Below are positions 17,389 through 25,174 of a stretch of DNA of 36,817 nucleotides, in pieces. The DNA comes from CAZLYK01 sp964563495. Lineage in GTDB: Bacteria; Acidobacteriota; Blastocatellia; RBC074. The DNA is taken from contig CAZLYK010000046.1 in NCBI GenBank assembly GCA_964563495.1, positions 1-36,817 on the forward strand. Direction: 5' to 3'. A program made the position numbers and the translations under genes. How positions within the stretch are numbered: the first letter of the stretch is position 1; every line of letters begins with the position of its first letter. The notes under the pieces are model-generated. The model was not told the DNA's origin and did not search any database. It was given only the letters and a program-made list of their open reading frames with translations.

Positions 17389-17975
17389 GGTAATTTCCTC
17401 CGTGAGATTTGGATTGGTTACTGGTTGGGCTATTCCGCGTGCCGCTGAGGGTACTGAGATACACTCAAGCGACACCGCATCCTCCATGGTTGCCGACAAA
17501 GATTGCGGCAGCCATTCCCCGAACCCGGTTGATTGGAAAGCAGTAAGACGGGAGGTTGGCTGAAATTCGGCGCGACCCGTACCATTAAAGCGTCGCTCCA
17601 GAATGCAAACTGGCTTTTAATAGGCTAATGGACCGTTTCACTATAATGGCGGGCAATCCATATCATACATGTTCCGGCGATACAAATATTTTGGAGTGTT
17701 ATGAAAACTACATCTTGATTTAAAGCTGAAAAGAGAGTTCCAGTATTCCTCGCACGCTCAGCGGAGTTGTTTACAGCTTTTTGGAAAAGGTGTTGCGTTT
17801 GATTGCTTAAACTCCTATACTCCGCCCCGTTATTTCCGGTTTTTCAAGAGGCTGCAGGGAAGTTTTCATCCTTTCCCAGCTTTTTCTCCCTCTCAAAGAA
17901 GCATTTGACATTGAATTTCCCATAGGAATAGCCGGCTTTCAAGATAGCCGGCAGCTGCTTGATCTACGCGACCAT
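17389..17975. other. Gene-free stretch of about 590 bp
   Basis: Upstream region of the minus-strand gene at 17388 and of the weak plus-strand frame at 17976. A TATAAT hexamer lies at 17642-17647 without a convincing -35 element at the right distance. I see no RNA gene, no repeat and no strong hairpin. Confidence 0.4.
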
Positions 17976-18335
17976 ATGCGGTTTGTTCTGCGACCGGCAA
18001 TTTTCCTCCTTTCTCTAAGTGCGGCGCTCGGCGCACCTTCACTGACCGTTTTAGATTTCGGCTCAGCCGGCCGGCTGGTCCTCGAAAAATCAGACTTTGC
18101 CCCTCTCGGACAACCTTTGCCGAGAGCGGGGACCACTTTAAGTCAGGTCCAAAGCGAAGACACCCTGCTGGTCACTGATTATCCGGGCGCTGAAGATATC
18201 GACGATTATTGCCTCGATGAAATCGATGCGGCTCTCAATCTGAAAACCGCACCGGACACCTTACTATACCAATCCAGCCTTTCTCGCAGAGCGATAGACC
18301 TCCCCTCAGGTTATAAGCGCGGCCCACCGGCCTAA
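17976..18335 (+). CDS. Possible small exported protein
   Basis: A 119-residue frame beginning MRFVLRPAIFLLSLSAALGA, a plausible signal peptide. The mature part contains an acidic segment (DYPGAEDIDDYCLDEIDAAL). No ribosome site precedes the ATG and I recognise no family. It is retained because it begins with a good leader and is the only plausible frame in more than 1 kb, but it may be spurious. Confidence 0.35.
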   Translation: MRFVLRPAIFLLSLSAALGAPSLTVLDFGSAGRLVLEKSDFAPLGQPLPRAGTTLSQVQSEDTLLVTDYPGAEDIDDYCLDEIDAALNLKTAPDTLLYQSSLSRRAIDLPSGYKRGPPA

Positions 18336-18492
18336 AACCAGGCCAAAAATCATGCGGACACAAGCCGCTTCGAGGCTTACGCAACCAGTGTCTCAATATT
18401 GATCGACCCGGACTTCTAAGATTAGCTCCCGGACACTCGTTCGTTCCATGTCCAGACAACCTGACAAATCAAGATCGCGGAAAGGAATATCC

Positions 18493-19500
18493 ATGAAGAA
18501 AATATTCAGTCTTGCCTTAGTCTTCACTCTCGTCGCAATCGGTAGTTGGTACAGCATTGCTCACACTCAAACACAAGATCAGGATCAGGAAACAGACGTT
18601 CGCAAAGTCACCACCCCTACCTATCGTCATAAAAGCGATGATCCAGAGCATCAGACTCAGATCAGCGTTCACGAGACCAATCCAAATGTTGTCGGCCTGG
18701 CTCTGACAACCGGCGGGACAGCTGCAACTACCCCGATCATCAATCATGGCGGCCCGATCATGGGGACCCCGAGGATCTACATCATATGGTATGGAAACTG
18801 GAATCAGAGCAATAACTCTGACACCCCGGCTGGTCAAGCGCTTGTCCGGACGTTCTCCGCAAACATCGGCGGGTCTCCCTATTTCTTGATCAATCAGAGT
18901 TACGGGTGCAGCGGCGCCGTGAACTTTACTACGGGATCGAATGAATATACCGATACCGGATCGAAAGGAACGCGTCTGAGCGACGCCAACATTCAGCAAA
19001 TCGTCGTCAGCGCCATCAATGCCAAATGGGGAGGGGTAGCGGATCCGAATGGAGTGTATTTTGTTCTCACCTCATCGAATGTCAGCGAACGTTCGGGATT
19101 CTGTACTCAGTATTGCGGATGGCATACCGCCGCGACGCCGAGTGTCGGGCACATTCGTTACTCTTTTGTCGGTAACGCAAATCGCTGCCTTAACGCTTGC
19201 GCGGCTCAAACCACATCGCCAAACAGTAACGCCGGAGTCGACGGCATGATCTCCGTCGTCGCACATGAATTGGAAGAGGCGGCGAGCGATCCCGATCTCA
19301 ACGCATGGTATGACTCGGCCGGTGCCGAGAACGCCGACAAATGCGCCTGGACATTCGGCCATTTCCAATTCCAGGTCTCCAACGGCTCTTGGGCCAATGT
19401 GACGTTGGGTGGAACCAACTTTCTCATTCAGCGGAACCTCTTTCACAACTTGAACAATTCAGGGAAAGATTACTGCATGATGAATTCGACGCAGAATTGA
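18493..19500 (+). CDS. Exported EXORDIUM / phosphate-induced protein 1 family protein
   Basis: A 335-residue protein. I start at the ATG at 18493 (AAAGGA 7 nt upstream) rather than the in-frame start at 18448. Residues 1-25 form a signal peptide. The mature part carries hallmarks of the EXORDIUM/Phi-1 family: GGPIMGTPRIYIIWYGNWN (about residues 87-105), SPYFLINQSYG, and a histidine-bearing VVAHELEEAASDPDLNAWYD segment (His258-Glu259). The last recalls metallopeptidase helices but lacks a second histidine in the HExxH spacing. The family was described in plants, where it is linked to growth; bacterial roles are unknown. Several cysteines suggest disulfides in an extracytoplasmic protein. Confidence 0.83.
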   Translation: MKKIFSLALVFTLVAIGSWYSIAHTQTQDQDQETDVRKVTTPTYRHKSDDPEHQTQISVHETNPNVVGLALTTGGTAATTPIINHGGPIMGTPRIYIIWYGNWNQSNNSDTPAGQALVRTFSANIGGSPYFLINQSYGCSGAVNFTTGSNEYTDTGSKGTRLSDANIQQIVVSAINAKWGGVADPNGVYFVLTSSNVSERSGFCTQYCGWHTAATPSVGHIRYSFVGNANRCLNACAAQTTSPNSNAGVDGMISVVAHELEEAASDPDLNAWYDSAGAENADKCAWTFGHFQFQVSNGSWANVTLGGTNFLIQRNLFHNLNNSGKDYCMMNSTQN

Positions 19501-19526
19501 GATCGAGTGCCCTTTTGAATGAGCGG

Positions 19527-19612
19527 AAAATGGACAGGATTAACAGGATTAAACAGGATGTTTCTCTGCCTTGTCTTTGATCCTGTTTAATCCTGTTAAT
19601 CCTGTCTATTTC
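19527..19612. repeat. Family A repeat, copy 4 (inverted orientation)
   Basis: An inverted repeat of about 86 bp between two convergent genes. The outer arms are TGGACAGGATTAACAGGATT and its complement (one G/T difference). The spacer reads TTTCTCTGCCTTGTCTTTG, the reverse complement of the spacer in the other copies, so this copy is flipped. It is well placed to serve both converging transcripts. Confidence 0.92.
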
Positions 19613-19638
19613 TTCTTTTGGGAGTGGTTTTGGCGATA

Positions 19639-21795
19639 TCAATCATAAAGATGGGGCAGAAGGCCGCTAATAATCTTGGGGTCAGGCGCCAGGCGCCATT
19701 TAGACTCAAGCCTGGCTTTTTCACTTCTATAATCCAGGACTCCATCGGCTATATGCGCATCGCGCGATATCAATTCCTGAAAACCAGAGTCAAAACACAA
19801 CCTATATCCATATGAGTCTTTGATCTTACCTTCATTCATCCCCCTTAAAAATTGGACAGGGAATAAGCATAAATGGCCATTACGAGGGCTTTTCTCACCC
19901 AACATAAAGTCACGGTAGTTTATCCTAGCTCGTTTCAATACTTCATTAACAAAATTAGCATCCCCAGGATTTTCCCATTTGGTTGGCAACCGCTTTAGGT
20001 TTAGATGTTCTTTCATGAGCCTTTCACGAATATCTCTAATTTCCTTTACATATCCATAATCAGGCTGTTTGTTTGCCCCTTCCTCTTGCCATAGTCCAAC
20101 AGCGATTTCACTGTCGCGGTCTCCAGACAAGCTACGCTCGTTAAGATTGGCGCTCCCAATAATCACGTAGCGGTCGTCGACGATCATAAATTTTGAATGA
20201 ACATAGATTTGATATCGTTGGTTCTGAGATACAAAACTTTTGCGATAAGAGTCTATTATTTGTGTACGTAGAGCTTTGGCCACAGCAGCTGTAACAACAT
20301 CATTTGGAAGGGGTGAAGAATCAACCAGCGACAATTTATTTTTCATTTTTTCTAAATCAAATTCTCGGGGTTTAACCATATTACGGCCTATATTTGTCCA
20401 ATTGGCGAGAAAATAAAAAGACAAATACCTTTTCCAATCTACATTATTAGCTTGAAGTTTCCGTATCATATATGAAACCGTAGCCCAGAAGCGTATCCTA
20501 ATTTGTAGAGCCGAGTCTAGAGGATCTCCTTCAGAAAACAATGGGGAAATCACGTACACGTGAAAACTTCCATTTTTATTTTTGATTATTTGATCAACCA
20601 GTAGCTGAGGAATTTGGTTTTTGATTTTATCTCCGGGTTTTTTGATTTTGAATCTATCCTTCTCGCCTACTTCTTGATCGAATGATCCAATGAGGTATTG
20701 ATTTTCAATATAAATAAAATGCTTAGCCGATTCTATTGCCTTTTTATACGCAAAATAGATGCTCTGTTCAAAATTTTCCTCTAGCTTCCACTTAAACTCA
20801 AGATTCTTTGTCCCCTTATTTTCTGTCGGAGTCTCTATTGACTCGGCTACCTTCATTCCACAATCTAAAGATGTCATTGAACGAAAAACTTGCGCATGGA
20901 GTTCGCCCGTATGCAGTTCCCACTGCTGTATAAAAGTTTTTCTGTCAAATAATGATTGAAATACTGCATTCAACTTATCAGTTTGTTGATCATTAGGTAA
21001 TCCTTCCACATGGGGTGATGGTAATACACTATTCCATCTTCCAACAAATTCACGTACGAAATCCCATGCCGATGGCCCAATTAACTGCATATGAACATCA
21101 TGCCATGGCATACGAGGTAGTGTTTGGTTGTCATTAAACTCGGGGTTATACCAATTATCCTGTCCGTTAATAGCTTGTTTTAATGGGCGTAATTTTGGCT
21201 CATTGGGGAGAATTAGATGTTCAGACCAATCAAAGCGCCCTTTTGTTAAATCAAGGCCGCCTACAAATACTTTAATTAAACGTCTAGACGGATTCCTTTT
21301 ACCATCTTTCTCTGGCGCATCCAGTACTATAAACTTTTGATGGTGCGACCAACCTATATTAACGCCTGATCTGGAACTCTTAAGCCAAAACAGGTTAAGA
21401 GGCCAGTTAATTTTAATGGTATCTGCTATCTTTTTGAGTTGCACGTTGCCGGAGTCATTTTGCTTGTCAGATGCGCCGATGGCTGTATGATCCCAAGCAT
21501 GTATAGCTATCAGGAACTTTTCATTCTTCGCCATAGCCTTCTGCGCTTTTTTAAGTAATACTGCCCCTATCGTGTCGGAGAGACTAGTTTCTAGCGATGG
21601 CTTGAGCCGCAAGTAAGGATGAAAAGACCAATCCGCAATGAAAATAAAGTGTTTTGCTTGATCAATAGCTTCACTAATATCGGCAAACGCGCCCCTGGTG
21701 CCTTGAGCGTCCTCACTGGCATCATTGTAGAAAACAACATGATTTCCTTTAGTCGACTTATAAGTGCAATATTTTGATTCGAGCTGAAGAGACAT
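19639..21795 (-). CDS. Eukaryotic-type phospholipase D family protein with two HKD motifs
   Basis: A 718-residue protein. The frame extends to 22017, but that extension crosses a GC-rich intergenic repeat, so I start at the ATG at 21795; the ribosome site is weak. Two HKD motifs are complete: HQKFIVLD (His152, Lys154, Asp159) and HSKFMIVD (His533, Lys535, Asp540), the second followed by GSANLNERSLSGDRDSEIAV. The spacing and length match plant/fungal PLD and bacterial Tle5/PldA-type enzymes, which hydrolyse phosphodiester bonds in phospholipids. There is no signal peptide, as in Tle5 effectors sent by type VI secretion; no secretion genes are visible here. The region is AT-richer than its surroundings, suggesting transfer. 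Confidence 0.9.
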   Translation of the reverse strand: MSLQLESKYCTYKSTKGNHVVFYNDASEDAQGTRGAFADISEAIDQAKHFIFIADWSFHPYLRLKPSLETSLSDTIGAVLLKKAQKAMAKNEKFLIAIHAWDHTAIGASDKQNDSGNVQLKKIADTIKINWPLNLFWLKSSRSGVNIGWSHHQKFIVLDAPEKDGKRNPSRRLIKVFVGGLDLTKGRFDWSEHLILPNEPKLRPLKQAINGQDNWYNPEFNDNQTLPRMPWHDVHMQLIGPSAWDFVREFVGRWNSVLPSPHVEGLPNDQQTDKLNAVFQSLFDRKTFIQQWELHTGELHAQVFRSMTSLDCGMKVAESIETPTENKGTKNLEFKWKLEENFEQSIYFAYKKAIESAKHFIYIENQYLIGSFDQEVGEKDRFKIKKPGDKIKNQIPQLLVDQIIKNKNGSFHVYVISPLFSEGDPLDSALQIRIRFWATVSYMIRKLQANNVDWKRYLSFYFLANWTNIGRNMVKPREFDLEKMKNKLSLVDSSPLPNDVVTAAVAKALRTQIIDSYRKSFVSQNQRYQIYVHSKFMIVDDRYVIIGSANLNERSLSGDRDSEIAVGLWQEEGANKQPDYGYVKEIRDIRERLMKEHLNLKRLPTKWENPGDANFVNEVLKRARINYRDFMLGEKSPRNGHLCLFPVQFLRGMNEGKIKDSYGYRLCFDSGFQELISRDAHIADGVLDYRSEKARLESKWRLAPDPKIISGLLPHLYD

Positions 21796-21899
21796 AAGCA
21801 CTATACAAATAATGACAGCGTTATCAGTCCTCAAGTAATGTCTGGGTATTAATCGAGGGGTGTGCAAATAAAAGGCATTTGTTATCAGCGACTTCTCAT

Positions 21900-22050
21900 C
21901 GGCTCCGGAGGAGCCGGATGTTGATAGTTTCGGGTTGAGTTTGGACCCAAGCTCCGTAGGAGCGACATCGGCTCGATCTATGCCGCTCCTACGGAGCTCG
22001 TCCGGCAAACCGGGCAAGTGCTATAAACATCTCGCGCCGACGGCGCTCAA
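21900..22050. repeat. Composite GC-rich palindromic repeat
   Basis: Three related hairpin units. The first is GGCTCCGGAGGAGCC (21901-21915) followed by GGATGTTGATAG. The second is AGCTCCGTAGGAGCG (21950-21964) paired with CGCTCCTACGGAGCT (21984-21998). The third is CTATAAACATCTCGCGCC with its GGCGC partner (22021-22047). The third unit, reverse-complemented, aligns to the first. The block separates the PLD gene from the 944-residue gene. Confidence 0.7.
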
Positions 22051-22061
22051 GAACGAAAGTG

Positions 22062-22088
22062 TTGATCCTATTTGACTTTAATTTGCAC
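22062..22088 (+). repeat. 27-bp sequence shared with 8341-8367
   Basis: Matches the end of the broken transposase at 8341-8367 at 23 of 27 positions. It lies 10 bp from the stop of the 944-residue gene and directly after the composite repeat, at the junction between the two genes of the AT-rich block. It may be a leftover insertion-sequence end. Confidence 0.45.
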
Positions 22089-22097
22089 AGTCCTCTA

Positions 22098-24932
22098 TTA
22101 ATCAGGCTGCGCATTACCTTCGCTATCGCCTTTATTATCATCCGCGTCATCATCTTCATTTAATACGGCTCCTTCGCTTACATCGAGCGCGCCGGTGGGT
22201 GTAAACTCGTACCACGTTTTTACTAAATTCTTCTTGTTTTCTTTGTTTGGGCTTTGCGTGTAGGGGTACTGCGTGTTGGCCATATTTTCCAGTTCTTCAC
22301 CAACGGTCATATATGGGTAATCTTCGGCTATCTCTTCAATACTGAGCGTATGAATAAAGCTCAAAAAAGCTGCTTCGTACCCGCGGCGGATTGGCAGCAC
22401 CACTCGGGCAGCGCCTGCGCGCAAGAAACTTCTATGGACATAGTCAGGGTGGTATAGAAACTGTTTGAAGTCCCAGCGGAACTCATCCGTCCAAAAATAA
22501 GGGTAAAGAACGTAAATTACGTTTTCCCATTCGATCGCTTGATGGAGGAACTTGATGATATTGCCGTGTTTAATCACTGGTTCATGATATCCTGGTTTGA
22601 CGCTTTGCGTAGGAATCGTATAGTTATTATTGGAACCCGGATAGCCAACATCGAGCCAGGCTGAATTTTCATCCAGCATCTGTTTTATTAACTCATCTTT
22701 GGTAGCTGAGTAATAGTCAAGATCGCCTTCTTCTAGACCAAGCTGAGGCAGGTTTAAAGGATAGAAACTAAATTTAGGGCCGAGTACCCATCGCAACACT
22801 CCCTTCATGATCTCCTCTTTCTCAATCTTACGAAGAGTGAGAGCATCTTCTCGGTTGAGATCCTCTATTAGTGCATCCCTCCTTTGAATGAACCGTTGGC
22901 GCTCGTCTTCATGTTTAGCCTTGGCTGCTTCGGCAAGTCGTTCATAGCACTGCATCTGCCATCTTTGTAGAGCTTGGGTTTTTAACCTTCCTATAGCGTA
23001 TACCTCGATATGCAAGACGCTTCCTTTTGTTTGCGGCTTTTCCATTTCAGACCAATCCCAATAATAGGACCAGTGGTAGACGCTATTCTTTTTTGCCCCA
23101 GCCTTGAGGCAACTTTGATTATACTCATCCCGTGTATCAATATACCCGATTTGTCTCCAACTCCCATCTTCATATCTATTGCCTATTGGTTTTGTATTTG
23201 CCCATGCGTTATCAAATTCATAATCATCAGGTAGACGCAATTCAACAGATGCAAACCCTACTTTCTCCTCAGAGAATGGGTGCTCAGCACGCGCATAAGC
23301 CGTTGCCACTAGACTCGGTGGAGGTTCAAGGCTCACCCCGTATTCCCTAGATAAGTATTGCCAGTGAGTAAACGAATTCCCCTCAGTCGCAATCATTGAA
23401 GGGGACAAGTTAAATGGATTCGGCTTTGCCAGCTCATTGTTAATGTTTCTAAGCTCGATGTGTTTCCTTAGCAAATAACTGCCTGGCTCTGGAACGACGA
23501 CATCATATGTTAGCCGGACATCGTAACGGTAAAGATCTACACACCATTTCTTCATTAGGCGATGAAAATCGTATCGAACAGGCCTGTCTAGTGGATTGTA
23601 GATCTCGCGGTATGAAGTTTCTTCCAATTCGTATTCCGTGGTTACACGAAAGCTGATTTTATGCTCCTGTTTTGCGCGTGAAGAAGCGGTGCGGGTGATC
23701 TCCTGCGCTGTCTTAGCGCTGCTCTGGCGTGAATTCGTCTCAGCATCGGTTGCGCTGATTCCTACGCTGGAGGAAAAATTTACGGACCCAAAGCCGCCAC
23801 TGACTGACGCGGAGGCATTAAATGCAGAACTATGTTGTTGCTGGATGCTGCTTGACTGAGCCAACTCAGATTTCTCTTTGATTGCCTCTTCAGTTGATTT
23901 CTCCAAAGATGTTTCAACCAATTTAATGAATTCTTTTTCCGAACGACTCCACTCACGATGGCTCAACCTCACTTTCTCTTGTGGAAGCATCGGCAAAGAA
24001 TAAACTAACTCCCCGCGCACATACCCCAAAGGTGTGAACTGAAGCCTCTCCAAATGTAAATAACCGACTGGCTCTACATTCATAAGTCCACCCAGGGTTT
24101 TTAACTGTTGGTCCTTTTGAGACAAGGCGTACTTTTGAACACCTACGTATCCTGCCAGCCGAACAGTCTCTTGAAAGGTTTGCCTTGGATTCAATATTGA
24201 CAGTGGAAAAAAACGATTTATTTTTAAGTATGCTGCAGATTCAGGAGATTTCTTGGCGAGTTCCGAGTGAATATCATCTAGCGTTACGACGGAAGCGGGC
24301 AAAGTGCGTAGAGCGGCTGTTGCCGTTGGTGTTGCAATAACCTCGCCAATTTGTGAGATGGGTGGCCGAGGAGACCGATCCACTATGTTTCTCAAATCTG
24401 AAAAGTTGGCTATGCCTGAGCCAAACATGTCACGCACTTCGGACAAGATCGATTCGCGCATCTTATTTATCTCATTACGCAAGTCCGTAGCCATTTCTTG
24501 GTTAAGGCCATTTCGCTTGGCAACGGTAGAAATCGCTTCTTCGACGTCAGTTTCTACCTTATCCAGCATTTGGCGCTCAGCTTTTAACATTTCCTGGGCA
24601 AACTGAACAACAGTCTCCCCATTGATGGAGTTTAGGATTGTTGCCGCTGAGGCTAAATCGCCATCAAACAAATGTGCCGCGGCTGAGTATAGCTTTTTAT
24701 ATTGACCAACAGCCTTCTCTTGGCGAGGCTCTGCAAGTAATTTATCCATGATCAACTTGCCACTCGCGAGATTGCTTATCGTGGTTGAGATAATTGCTTG
24801 TTTGAGAACGATGTTATTAGCAGAGGCGCCTTCTGGATTAATATATGAAGTATGTGTGCATTGGTTCACCAAACGGGTTTCTGATTTTTGCATATGCCCC
24901 CCCCTGAAATGGCAGATGACATGTAATGACAC
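22098..24932 (-). CDS. Large protein of unknown function with coiled-coil, partner candidate of the PLD gene
   Basis: A 944-residue soluble protein with no signal peptide or membrane helix, in a family I cannot name. Residues about 60-190 are helical. About 365-425 is a Ser/Ala-rich stretch (FNASASVSGGFGSVNFSSSV). About 430-640 is beta-like, with VRYDFHRLMKKWCVDLYRYD and LTYDVVVPEPGSYLLRKHIE. About 660-700 is a charged coiled coil (KHEDERQRFIQRRDALIEDL). A conserved-looking end has YPYFWTDEFRWDF and FLRAGAARVVLPIRRGYEAA, then an acidic tail. The start at 24932 has AAGGA 8 nt upstream; an internal ATG at 24893 follows a run of eight G. It lies upstream of the PLD gene on the same strand in the AT-rich block. 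Confidence 0.85.
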   Translation of the reverse strand: MSLHVICHFRGGHMQKSETRLVNQCTHTSYINPEGASANNIVLKQAIISTTISNLASGKLIMDKLLAEPRQEKAVGQYKKLYSAAAHLFDGDLASAATILNSINGETVVQFAQEMLKAERQMLDKVETDVEEAISTVAKRNGLNQEMATDLRNEINKMRESILSEVRDMFGSGIANFSDLRNIVDRSPRPPISQIGEVIATPTATAALRTLPASVVTLDDIHSELAKKSPESAAYLKINRFFPLSILNPRQTFQETVRLAGYVGVQKYALSQKDQQLKTLGGLMNVEPVGYLHLERLQFTPLGYVRGELVYSLPMLPQEKVRLSHREWSRSEKEFIKLVETSLEKSTEEAIKEKSELAQSSSIQQQHSSAFNASASVSGGFGSVNFSSSVGISATDAETNSRQSSAKTAQEITRTASSRAKQEHKISFRVTTEYELEETSYREIYNPLDRPVRYDFHRLMKKWCVDLYRYDVRLTYDVVVPEPGSYLLRKHIELRNINNELAKPNPFNLSPSMIATEGNSFTHWQYLSREYGVSLEPPPSLVATAYARAEHPFSEEKVGFASVELRLPDDYEFDNAWANTKPIGNRYEDGSWRQIGYIDTRDEYNQSCLKAGAKKNSVYHWSYYWDWSEMEKPQTKGSVLHIEVYAIGRLKTQALQRWQMQCYERLAEAAKAKHEDERQRFIQRRDALIEDLNREDALTLRKIEKEEIMKGVLRWVLGPKFSFYPLNLPQLGLEEGDLDYYSATKDELIKQMLDENSAWLDVGYPGSNNNYTIPTQSVKPGYHEPVIKHGNIIKFLHQAIEWENVIYVLYPYFWTDEFRWDFKQFLYHPDYVHRSFLRAGAARVVLPIRRGYEAAFLSFIHTLSIEEIAEDYPYMTVGEELENMANTQYPYTQSPNKENKKNLVKTWYEFTPTGALDVSEGAVLNEDDDADDNKGDSEGNAQPD

Positions 24933-25016
24933 TAATCCTTATTGTTCGGTCTATATGCAAATAATATTCCAGGGTAGCAGGAGGTCCCCCTGACTAAGGT
25001 CGGTAGTTACTGCTGC

Positions 25017-25069
25017 GATTGGAGTTATAGCGTATCAATAATCATTATTGATACGCTATAACTCCAATC
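25017..25069. repeat. Perfect 53-bp inverted repeat
   Basis: Arms of 26 bp (left arm GATTGGAGTTATAGCGTATC and onward) around a single C, with no mismatch. It lies after the stop of the TonB-receptor gene and before the start of the 944-residue gene. It could end transcription of the receptor, but no T-run follows. A second, weaker pair ATTTACCC/GGGTAAAT lies at 25080-25113. Confidence 0.85.
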
Positions 25070-25174
25070 CAAACAGGGTATTTACCCAGTATCAAAATGT
25101 ATCTGGGGTAAATTCCCCATAACTCGCTAAAAACCCACAACGTGCACCATTCAGCCCAGTAGCCAAGGCCCCCT

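Noticed and set aside
21796..22017. A 74-codon N-terminal extension of the PLD frame
   Set aside because: It runs through the GC-rich intergenic palindromes. The PLD-like text begins just after the ATG at 21795.
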